Part shown: positions 1 through 5,533 of the stretch, piece after piece
Numbering within the stretch: the first letter of the stretch is position 1
Layout: every line of letters begins with the position of its first letter
DNA from: JBBDIM01 sp040880405
GTDB taxonomy: Bacteria; Planctomycetota; Planctomycetia; Pirellulales; Pirellulaceae
Assembly: GCA_040880405.1 (NCBI GenBank)
Contig: JBBDIM010000039.1
Coordinates: 1-7,224 of the forward strand
Length of the DNA stretch: 7,224 bases
Direction of reading: 5' to 3'
Notes under the pieces: model-generated
Told to the model about the DNA's origin: nothing
Database searches by the model: none
Seen by the model: only the letters and a program-made list of their open reading frames with translations
Made by a program: the position numbers and the translations under genes

Positions 1-56
1 TCACCGGGCAGCTCGCGCTGCTCCGCTACTATTGAATTTGTAATTGAAAAATGACA

Positions 57-230
57 AATGAAAATTGCAAAATAGAAGCGGTAGGGCGCGAGCCCTCCGG
101 TTTTTGGCGTGAAATTCCTCCAATGGCAACGCCATCTGACGGAACCGGAGACGGCGTCCAGACTTCCCGTTAGAGGCAAAATTAACTCGCACTTCTCATG
201 CCCACGTTGGAGGGCGTGGGCATGGCACCC
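57..230 (+). repeat. Left copy of a dispersed repeat, inverted relative to 7033-7208
   Basis: By eye this stretch aligns to the reverse complement of the right edge of the window at roughly 85 percent identity over about 170 bases. Shared blocks include 'gcgcgagccctccgg', 'ggcgtgaaatt' and 'ggaaccggaga'. It ends in a hairpin. The 63-residue reading frame over bases 1-192 on the plus and minus strands has no recognisable domain and lies inside the repeat, so I do not treat it as a gene. The repeat may extend left towards base 30, where an A/T-rich tract still loosely resembles the partner. No transposase is attached, so the class of element is unknown. Confidence 0.85.
197..224. repeat. Palindromic hairpin in the left repeat
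   Basis: A perfect 10-base inverted repeat, CATGCCCACG (197-206) and CGTGGGCATG (215-224), encloses an 8-base loop and is followed by 'gcaccc'. The right repeat has the same arms with a different loop, so pairing is kept while the loop varies. That pattern suggests selection on structure or frequent copying of a palindromic unit. It lies downstream of the acetyltransferase gene on the minus strand and could form at the end of that transcript, but there is no T-tract to make it a canonical terminator. Confidence 0.8.
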
Positions 231-284
231 GACTAGAAAAGGTTTTCGCGGAGGTGTAGAAATCGGCGTGATATCCGAACCCAG

Positions 285-770
285 CTAATCCAGCCACTTT
301 TTCCAGAACGACATCGCGTCGGTCGCCTCGTGGCCGGGGTCGAATCCGTGCCTCAGATAGAGCCGCCGCGCGGGGTTATCGGCCCGGACTTCCAAGGTGA
401 CGGCGTAGCAACCTTCGGAGCGTGCCAGCTCGTCGGCTGCGGTCAGCAATGCGGAACCAACCCCTTGTCCGCGAAAATCGGCGGTCACCGCCAAGTCATG
501 CAGGTTCAAGAGCGGCCGACCGTGAAAGGTGGAAAACCCGAGAAACGCGTTCAGCAGACCCACGGCCCGGTCACCATCCCAGGCCAGCAGCCCCCGATAT
601 TGCGGAAGTTGGACAAGCTGCGTCGGCAGGTTTTTGAGCACATCCTCCGGCAAGGGATGCCCGCCACCCATTGGGTCTTGGGCGTACTCACCCAGGAGGC
701 TGATCAGGGCACGAGCGTCCTCTGGCGTTTGAAGATCGATCCGGCGGACTTGGCCCCTGAAGTTTGTCAC
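285..770 (-). CDS. GNAT-family N-acetyltransferase
   Basis: A 161-residue cytoplasmic enzyme expected to transfer an acetyl group from acetyl-CoA to an amine; the substrate cannot be read from the sequence. The GNAT core is clear. Motif A is at residues 89-109 (NLHDLAVTADFRGQGVGSAL), with the R-G-Q-G-V-G pyrophosphate-binding loop at 100-105. Motif B is around 126-143, with the typical L-E-V-R-A-D-N-x-A-R-R-L-Y-x-R-x-G-F pattern. Length is normal for a single-domain GNAT. The start is GTG (770-768) and the stop is TAG. No other start codon lies between it and the upstream in-frame TAA, and a weak Shine-Dalgarno GGACGG sits 9 bases upstream. It follows the diadenylate cyclase gene by 24 bases, which suggests co-transcription. 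The family call is firm, the biological role open. Confidence 0.93.
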   Translation of the reverse strand: MTNFRGQVRRIDLQTPEDARALISLLGEYAQDPMGGGHPLPEDVLKNLPTQLVQLPQYRGLLAWDGDRAVGLLNAFLGFSTFHGRPLLNLHDLAVTADFRGQGVGSALLTAADELARSEGCYAVTLEVRADNPARRLYLRHGFDPGHEATDAMSFWKKWLD

Positions 771-794
771 GTTCGTAGTCCGTCCAAGTTGAGA

Positions 795-1718
795 TTACTC
801 GTCATTGTCGAAGTCGAGATCTTTCCACTTCATCGCCCGGCGGGAAGGCTCGATCCGCAGTACGACCTCGCCATCTTGAAACAGCCGGACCGTGCCGTTC
901 GATTCGCTGACGGCAATGGCGATCCCCTTGGTCTTTTTGCTGATCGCGGCGGCCGCCCAATGCCGGGCGCCGAGCCCTTTAGAGAGGGTCACACTGGCCG
1001 AAGCGACATCCAGCATTCGACAGGCAGCTTCGACCGTGCCGTCGGCGTTGACGACGAACGCCCCATCCAATTGGGCGATCTCTTTGATCCCCTCGCGGAC
1101 TTTGTTATCGGCCAGATTGCGTTCCTTGCGGCTGTAACCCTTGATCGGATCGAACCCGCTCGGGGCACTGTTGGTCATCACCTTGCGATGATCTCCGACC
1201 ACAAAGCAGGTCCCGACTGGTTTGCCTTCGCGCCCTTCGCGACCGATTTCAACCGCCAAATCGACCACCATTTTCAAGGTTTCCAGCGGGACACTGGTTT
1301 CCAGTTTCCGTAGGTCGCGGGAGGTGAGTCGCCCGAGTCGTTCGTCGAGCCGAATAAAGCTGACGGTATCGATCCGCTCGTCATCGAAGCCGCTATACAG
1401 GGCCACGACCTTCGCTCCGGTGGAAAGCAAGTCGTTGGCGACGCACTCGACCAAGGCATGCATTAGCTTTTCGAGAATGGGGCTCTCCCCCAGTTCGACG
1501 ACTACACCATGCAGCAGAAACTCATCCAGTCCGGCCAACATTTGTTCGTTATCGGCGGCGATGATCGTTTTTTGGCCGCTGGCCAATTCCGCGATCTTGT
1601 CCCACTCCGAAACCGACTCTACATACACCAGCACCGCGTCCGCCTCGGCGATCTCGACCAGTCGAGTCGCCAATCGAAAGAACTCGATGAACTGCTGAGA
1701 GAGCTTTTGTTGTTTCAT
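795..1718 (-). CDS. Diadenylate cyclase (DAC/DisA_N domain) with N-terminal pyruvate-kinase-like domain, DacZ-like
   Basis: A predicted soluble 307-residue enzyme that would condense two ATP into c-di-AMP. The C-terminal half (about 165-290) is a DAC domain: the DGA motif is at 218-220 in LDGAFVVNADG, and the RH motif is at 252-253 in LGARHWAAAAIS, followed by GIAIAVSESNGTVRLF. The third motif position is Trp where DisA and CdaA usually have Arg. The N-terminal part (about 20-145) resembles a pyruvate kinase C-terminal alpha/beta domain, for example ADAVLVYVES, GVVVELGES and GAKVVALYSGFDDERIDTV. That order, PK-like then DAC, is the one known for archaeal DacZ/CdaZ. The membrane helices of CdaA and the helix-hairpin-helix DNA-binding domain of DisA are both absent. 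Start ATG, with only GGGA directly before it; stop TAA. The acetyltransferase follows 24 bases downstream. DAC activity is well supported; the subclass is inferred by eye. Confidence 0.92.
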   Translation of the reverse strand: MKQQKLSQQFIEFFRLATRLVEIAEADAVLVYVESVSEWDKIAELASGQKTIIAADNEQMLAGLDEFLLHGVVVELGESPILEKLMHALVECVANDLLSTGAKVVALYSGFDDERIDTVSFIRLDERLGRLTSRDLRKLETSVPLETLKMVVDLAVEIGREGREGKPVGTCFVVGDHRKVMTNSAPSGFDPIKGYSRKERNLADNKVREGIKEIAQLDGAFVVNADGTVEAACRMLDVASASVTLSKGLGARHWAAAAISKKTKGIAIAVSESNGTVRLFQDGEVVLRIEPSRRAMKWKDLDFDNDE

Positions 1719-1794
1719 TCCCGGCGTTGACTACTACGTAAAAGGGTGCGGCAAAATTTTAGGAGTCGCTCGAAATCGTAGGATAGAACCAGCC

Positions 1795-1830
1795 CATTGG
1801 CAACCATACCAAACCACCCAGGTTGCCATG
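1795..1830. repeat. Hairpin in the spacer between the toroid gene and the cyclase gene
   Basis: TGGCAACC (1798-1805) pairs with GGTTGCCA (1821-1828) across a 15-base loop. The stem extends with CAT/ATG through a single-base bulge. It lies between the stop of the exported toroid protein and the start of the cyclase, so it would be in the transcript if the two were co-transcribed. It could mark the 3' end of the upstream message or a processing site. No T-run follows on either strand, so I do not call a terminator. An A/T-rich TAAAAT (minus strand, 1761-1756) about 40 bases before the cyclase start is a possible -10 box without a convincing -35. Confidence 0.4.
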
Positions 1831-1866
1831 AAATGCCCCTAGTGAACCGACTGAGGATCACAGCAC

Positions 1867-1882
1867 TCCCGAACTATCGGGA
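1867..1882. repeat. Short hairpin enclosing the toroid gene stop codon
   Basis: TCCCGA (1867-1872) and TCGGGA (1877-1882) form a perfect 6-base stem with the loop ACTA. On the minus strand the loop reads TAGT, so the TAG stop codon of the exported toroid protein sits in the loop. There is no T-tract after it. This is a directly visible but small palindrome and may be coincidental. Confidence 0.4.
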
Positions 1883-3403
1883 TAACCCTTGACCGGCTTG
1901 CGCGACCTGTTGTTGCTGGTTTCGATGACCCGGTTGGGTCCCGAAGGCCCTGCGGTCGAAAATCGCCAACGCGCTTAAGGCGTGCCCCTGAGGGCCGATG
2001 CTCCAGTTTTGCCGCGGGTTGGCCTCCATCAGCCTGCTCAAGTAGTCGACCGCTCGTAGAACCCGAGGGTTGGCTAGGATTTCATCGTCGGAGGTGAGCA
2101 GCATGCATTCCAGGATGTGCCCGGTGGTTTGTAGCCGCCGCTCAATACTCGGATCCATTCCCCGTTGCTCAAACCAACTGGTGCTGAAACTTCCGTCCCG
2201 GTTTTGGAGCGAGAAGGTGTACTTGCGATATCGCTCCATGTACTCCTCGGCCTTCGCCCATACCCCGTCCATCGGGAGGCCAGATGCCCTTCGCTTCTGC
2301 ACCGCGAAGCCAATTCCAGCCAGGCGATGGGTTCCACCACAGGCCGCTCCGACGACATTCTGAGCCAATTCCTCTTGCAGCAGCCGTTCCAGGTTCCACT
2401 CGCGACCATCCCGAGCCTGCCAGGTCGCGTCGATCGGCAAGTAGTAGCTGAAGGCGATCAGCTTGAAGGTCAATTCGGTTTTGGGGTAGCAGGTTTCCTT
2501 TTCGAACTCGATCAGATCCTGCACGGTAAACGCCTGACCGTCGACATGGATTTCGTATTCAGGAGAGACAAAGCATTGCGCCAACATCGCGAGGAATTGA
2601 CCATGGTGCCCTTGAACCCCCGGTCCTTGCTTCGCTTCGAGCTTTCCCGCACGGACCTGAAAAAGCTGCTTACCCTTGCAGGGTCGATTCCAGCAGACCC
2701 AACCAATCGCATTGACCGGCTCACGATATTGAGAGGTCCGGACCCGTCCATCCACGCCATAGGCCAGAAATGAGTGCATCACCTCCCAGACATCGTTGCG
2801 GCCGGCATCCAGCGGACGCTGGTAGTGGTGATCGAGCACGCGGTGAATGCGATCCCGCAGGGCAATAATCTCCGCGGGAAGTTCGACTTCTACTTCGGGC
2901 TCGTCAGCGTCGGCGTGATCCTCTGCTAGGAGGTCGTTCTCCATTTGCGGAGCGGCCGATTCCGTTTGCAATTCACGCCCCGATTGAGGAACCGGAGCCA
3001 GCGAGGTTCCCGATTCGTCCAGGGCGTCCGGTGCAGGAGTCGACTCCTTGGCCGGGAGGACCCGCAACATCGGACTAGGCGAGTCCGCCAATGGTGTGAT
3101 GGACGAGGATGAGCTTGAGGGAGTGTCGGCCTTACGTCCGATGAGCTCCGCCACATCCACGCGATCACGAATCAAATCGCTGTACAACTGGTGCGGAGCC
3201 TTGGTCGGTGCGGGGGAAACGACCTGCCGTTCGGAATCCGCCGCGTTCAAGGGGACACCATCCACTTGGGTGGTCGTCTTACCCCGGGCCGTCATGAGGA
3301 CTGGTCCTTCCTCCGCGTTTGCGCCGGAGAGGCAAACCGAGAGACCGCACGTTAGCAGGAGTGTTCGAGTTGTCATCCGTTTCAACATCAGGAAGCCACC
3401 CAT
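1874..3403 (-). CDS. Exported protein with acidic linker and probable alpha/alpha-toroid (prenyltransferase/squalene-cyclase-like) domain
   Basis: A 509-residue protein that I do not recognise by name. It starts with a Sec signal peptide: basic LKRMTTR, hydrophobic TLLLTCGLSVCLSG, probable cleavage after ANA at residue 30. Residues about 92-175 are low complexity, with a serine run at 96-101 and an acidic stretch (DLLAEDHADADEPEVEVE), likely a disordered spacer. Residues about 178-485 look helical. LQNRDGSFSTSWF (399-411) resembles a QW-type repeat of the terpenoid-cyclase/protein-prenyltransferase toroid, followed by TTGHILECML (426-435) and GPQGHALSALAIF (470-482). The cysteine pair VCWNRPC (236-242) could form a disulfide. 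No catalytic motif of squalene cyclases is visible, so a structural or binding role is as likely as an enzymatic one. ATG codons 6 and 10 are alternative starts; codon 6 has GGTGG about 7 bases upstream and may be the true start. The tail is Gln-rich (RNQQQQVAQAGQ). Confidence 0.8.
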   Translation of the reverse strand: MGGFLMLKRMTTRTLLLTCGLSVCLSGANAEEGPVLMTARGKTTTQVDGVPLNAADSERQVVSPAPTKAPHQLYSDLIRDRVDVAELIGRKADTPSSSSSSITPLADSPSPMLRVLPAKESTPAPDALDESGTSLAPVPQSGRELQTESAAPQMENDLLAEDHADADEPEVEVELPAEIIALRDRIHRVLDHHYQRPLDAGRNDVWEVMHSFLAYGVDGRVRTSQYREPVNAIGWVCWNRPCKGKQLFQVRAGKLEAKQGPGVQGHHGQFLAMLAQCFVSPEYEIHVDGQAFTVQDLIEFEKETCYPKTELTFKLIAFSYYLPIDATWQARDGREWNLERLLQEELAQNVVGAACGGTHRLAGIGFAVQKRRASGLPMDGVWAKAEEYMERYRKYTFSLQNRDGSFSTSWFEQRGMDPSIERRLQTTGHILECMLLTSDDEILANPRVLRAVDYLSRLMEANPRQNWSIGPQGHALSALAIFDRRAFGTQPGHRNQQQQVAQAGQGLSR

Positions 3404-3552
3404 CGTCTAGTCTTGATCGTCAATCTTGTGAAGTGAGAAGGTTGGGATACCGCCTCGAAGTATAACTACGGCATGAGAGGTTGCTTGCCTGAAACGAATC
3501 ACGAGCGATTGCCGCCGACCGCAAAACCCGCACCGCGCCACGGCAAAAGACC

Positions 3553-3571
3553 GGCTCAATGATCATGAGCC
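3553..3571 (-). terminator. Possible weak intrinsic terminator of the HEAT lipoprotein gene
   Basis: Read on the minus strand, GGCTCA, a 7-base loop and TGAGCC form a stem that two G-U pairs extend at the base. It is followed by GG and then TCTTTT. It lies about 47 bases beyond the TGA stop of the HEAT-repeat lipoprotein and before the toroid gene. Position and U-rich tail fit a terminator, but the stem is short and the tail interrupted. If real, the toroid gene must have its own promoter in the remaining 140 or so bases. Confidence 0.35.
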
Positions 3572-3617
3572 AATCAAATAACAAAGCTTTCCGGAGTAGT
3601 CGCCAGCGGCAGAATCG

Positions 3618-4313
3618 TCAGCGAAAGAAACTTGGTACCAGGTAGTCGGCAACGGAGAATTCGGGAGCAGCGGGAGTTTGCCCCTGGGCGAACTGTTTCC
3701 ACTTGTCGACGTCACCCTGATAATCGACCGGACTCATCTTTTTCAGAGACTGGATGCCGGCGAACCGCATCGCGGGATCCCGGTCCTCAATCGCGGCGAC
3801 CAAGGCTTGCCGAGATTCCGGCGTATCGAATCGACCCAATCCCTCCGCGGCCGCCAAACGGACATCGAAATCGCGATCACGAGTCACAACGTCTCCCAAA
3901 ATAGAGACCGCAGTAGGTGAATTTTGCTTTGACATCGCGGTGACCGCGGTTCGTCGTATGGTGGCGTCCGGATCGTAAATCGCTGATTTGAGCCCCGCCA
4001 TCGCCTCATCGGTGGGGAACGCGCCCAAGGCGTCGATTGCCTCGCTTCGCAAAATGGGGTCGGTTTCATTGGCCGCCAAATTGGCTAACTCAATCGCCAC
4101 CTTTTGCCGCTCCGTACTCGACATCGTCGGAGAGCGGAGCGCCAGGTAACGAATTTCGTCCCGTTTTTGGGTGGGGGTAGGGCCATATTTGGCGATGTCC
4201 TGCGGGTCGCTCTTATCCCAATAGATAAGCGGATCCTTCAAGGCACCATTCCGCGCACAGCCCAGCGCACCCAGGACAATCAACAAACTACAAAGGGCGG
4301 ATTTCCGATCCAT
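3618..4313 (-). CDS. HEAT-repeat lipoprotein
   Basis: A 231-residue protein with an N-terminal lipoprotein signal: basic MDRK, hydrophobic ALCSLLIVLGAL, then ALGC with Cys19 as the expected lipidated residue. The -3 position is Ala rather than the usual Leu, a slightly atypical lipobox. Residues about 68-193 hold four helical-pair repeats of HEAT type, visible as DPILRSEAIDALGAF (85-99), DPDATIRRTAVTAM (114-127), DFDVRLAAAEGLGRF (148-162) and DPAMRFAGIQSLKKM (179-193). These have the D-P-x-x-x-R-x-x-A-x-x-x-L spacing also seen in PBS-lyase-type repeats. Such solenoids bind proteins; the partner is unknown. The protein is predicted to be membrane-anchored and to face the periplasm. Start ATG with AGG about 10 bases upstream; stop TGA. 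It is divergent from the plus-strand operon and 214 bases upstream of the toroid gene. Confidence 0.88.
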   Translation of the reverse strand: MDRKSALCSLLIVLGALGCARNGALKDPLIYWDKSDPQDIAKYGPTPTQKRDEIRYLALRSPTMSSTERQKVAIELANLAANETDPILRSEAIDALGAFPTDEAMAGLKSAIYDPDATIRRTAVTAMSKQNSPTAVSILGDVVTRDRDFDVRLAAAEGLGRFDTPESRQALVAAIEDRDPAMRFAGIQSLKKMSPVDYQGDVDKWKQFAQGQTPAAPEFSVADYLVPSFFR

Positions 4314-4421
4314 TCAATCAGCCTAATTTCGCGAGAAACCTGCTCAACTCGACCGCGACCACGGTGCCCGTCACACAACGCCAATACTCGATCGCAGCGA
4401 TTTTTCCGGGATCGATCGAAC

Positions 4422-4478
4422 CTAACCCGGATTATTCACGGCCAATCTGCTGCGATCACCATGAATAATCCGGGCTAA
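4422..4478. repeat. REP-like palindromic repeat
   Basis: CCCGGATTATTCA (4426-4438) is a perfect 13-base inverted repeat of TGAATAATCCGGG (4462-4474). The pairing extends imperfectly outward as TAA/CTAA, with a 23-base centre that includes 'gccaatctgctgcgatcacc'. Size, GC-rich outer stem and intergenic position fit a REP-type element or a small non-autonomous mobile unit. No transposase is nearby. Confidence 0.75.
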
Positions 4479-4517
4479 CGAACCGGCGGGAGACTAGCAA
4501 AACCCCCAAACAGGGTC

Positions 4518-4534
4518 TAGCCCGGATATTTCAT
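4518..4534 (+). repeat. Half copy of the REP-like motif
   Basis: TAGCCCGGATATTTCAT matches the reverse complement of the right arm of the 4422-4478 palindrome (TTAGCCCGGATTATTCAT) with small differences. It starts 39 bases after that element. No clear complementary arm follows; the nearest candidate is CCCCGCTAG near 4785-4793, which matches only weakly. It is probably a remnant or a solo end. Confidence 0.5.
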
Positions 4535-4912
4535 TCCAATCCGCCACGTGGCTCTACTCTCCGCTGACATCCGATTTACGACCGACCTGGTCTCTTGTAT
4601 CGGTTGCGTAGAGCTTGGGGCAAAAGCGGGATATCCGCCGAGTCGTCGGATTACGACCTTCCCGCTGGTAATTGGGGGGCCTTACGGATTCATGGTTAAA
4701 AATCTCTGCCAATCCGCTTTTTCCTCACTCCAAAACTGATATCGTAAGGTGATTAAAGAATGGGCACTTCGTTGGGGATTCATGCCCCGCTAGAACCAGT
4801 TGCCAAACAAGCTGACGCGGAATTTGGGCAAGATTTCCTCCGCGGTGCCGAATAGCCCGCGGAATGTCCAACTTTTCTCCGCGACACTTCACCGCTGTCG
4901 CTGCCTCTTCGT

Positions 4913-4920
4913 GGAAAGGA
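4913..4920 (+). promoter_or_regulatory. Shine-Dalgarno site fixing the start at 4929
   Basis: GGAAAGGA lies 8 bases before ATG 4929. No comparable site precedes the earlier in-frame TTG at 4800. The 43 residues the longer frame would add (Cys/Arg-rich, no domain) do not resemble the helical protein that follows. This supports ATG 4929 as the start. Confidence 0.75.
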
Positions 4921-4928
4921 TCCGCTTC

Positions 4929-5456
4929 ATGATTGATCCCAAGCAACATGCCGACAATCGGGGCATGATCGAGTCGATTCTCCGTTACATTCCTGGTTTC
5001 AGCGGATACCTGGAAAAAGAGTATCGCCGCGAGAGTGACGCCCTCACCCGAAAGTGGCTGGCGGACCGCCTCCAACGTTCGAAACAGGCCCTCGACGAAT
5101 ATGGCCACACTTTGGTCAATTTGGGGCAAATCGATCAGCTTCCGGTCTTAGAACGCATGCGAAGTCGTCTGGACCGAACGATCAGCCGGCTGCGTGGCCA
5201 GATGCCAGGCTATAGCGGGTTCTTTGACTATGTGCAGGTCGATCAAGGCCTGTTGGACGACATCTACGACCACGACTTGGCAATGATCAAGCGGGTCGAT
5301 GGTTTGGCCGAGAAGCTGGAACAACTCCCCTCCTCGGGACAGGCTCCATTGCAGGTCGTACCAGCGATCCAGGCGGAAGTCGATCAAGTATTGGCCGATA
5401 TCGATCGGCGGGAAGATCTGCTCAAGGGAATTGGTACTTCCCAGGGGCCCGCGTAA
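4929..5456 (+). CDS. Small helical protein with duplicated PG[FY]SG motif, partner of the SPFH protein
   Basis: A 175-residue soluble, charged, mostly helical protein of no named family known to me. It has two copies of a short motif: IPGFSGYLEKEYRRESD (21-37) and MPGYSGFFDYVQVDQ (92-106). Each is followed by a long amphipathic helix (about 38-66 and 107-133), so the protein looks like an internal duplication of roughly 70 residues. A third helix (about 145-166) ends it. No signal peptide, membrane segment or metal-binding cysteine is present. I recall similar P-G-Y-x-G-Y proteins beside SPFH genes in other bacteria, but cannot confirm this here. It lies 77 bases upstream of the SPFH gene on the same strand, so an operon and a role in assembling or regulating the SPFH scaffold are plausible inferences. 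Start chosen by the ribosome-binding site at 4913-4920. Confidence 0.85.
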   Translation: MIDPKQHADNRGMIESILRYIPGFSGYLEKEYRRESDALTRKWLADRLQRSKQALDEYGHTLVNLGQIDQLPVLERMRSRLDRTISRLRGQMPGYSGFFDYVQVDQGLLDDIYDHDLAMIKRVDGLAEKLEQLPSSGQAPLQVVPAIQAEVDQVLADIDRREDLLKGIGTSQGPA

Positions 5457-5497
5457 ACGTCCTTTCGCCGCCAGCCCACACCTAATCTAAAATCCAC

Positions 5498-5513
5498 CCG
5501 AGTCCTGACTCGG
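5498..5513 (+). promoter_or_regulatory. Small hairpin just upstream of the SPFH ribosome-binding site
   Basis: CCGAGT (5498-5503), loop CCTG and ACTCGG (5508-5513) form a 6-base stem that ends 7 bases before the GAGGGA ribosome-binding site. It could tune translation or protect the 3' gene of a processed message. No T-run follows, so termination is unlikely. Confidence 0.35.
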
Positions 5514-5520
5514 ATTGAAC

Positions 5521-5526
5521 GAGGGA
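5521..5526 (+). promoter_or_regulatory. Ribosome-binding site of the SPFH gene
   Basis: GAGGGA lies 7 bases before ATG 5534, a good Shine-Dalgarno match. The SPFH similarity begins within the first residues after this ATG, which supports the start. Confidence 0.75.
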
Positions 5527-5533
5527 AAGATTC

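Larger units (their letters stand above)
4314..4928. other. 615-base spacer between divergent transcription units
   Basis: This stretch separates the minus-strand lipoprotein gene from the plus-strand SPFH operon and should hold promoters for both. I cannot identify a convincing -35/-10 pair in either direction. It contains a 7-base inverted repeat TCGATCG/CGATCGA (4388-4394 and 4413-4419), a REP-like palindrome (4422-4478), a half copy of the same repeat (4518-4534), and a small GGGG/CCCC hairpin (4774-4788). A 63-residue open frame (4548-4739, GTG start) has one motif reminiscent of RlmH but no credible gene structure. The frame from TTG at 4800 is an artificial extension of the 4929 gene. 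Confidence 0.7.

Noticed and set aside
1..192. A 63-residue open frame over the left repeat
   Set aside because: It lies in repetitive DNA, is Arg-rich without a domain, and the equivalent stretch of the right copy does not keep the frame.
197..224. Repeat hairpins considered as a CRISPR-like or terminator structure
   Set aside because: There are only two copies almost 7 kb apart in opposite orientation, with no regular spacers and no T-tract directly after the stem.
330..1313. A 327-residue open frame on the plus strand antisense to the acetyltransferase and cyclase genes
   Set aside because: It runs opposite two genes with clear conserved motifs, has no recognisable domain, and such long antisense frames are expected opposite GC-rich coding sequence.
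2165..2773. A 202-residue open frame on the plus strand opposite the toroid gene
   Set aside because: It is antisense to a gene with a signal peptide and coherent domain structure and shows no motif of its own.
4774..4788. GGGG/CCCC mini-hairpin upstream of the SPFH operon as an operator
   Set aside because: A 4-base stem with a 7-base loop is too weak and common to support a regulatory call.
4800..4928. N-terminal extension of the small helical protein from TTG 4800
   Set aside because: There is a good ribosome-binding site before ATG 4929, none before 4800, and the extension looks unlike the rest of the protein.
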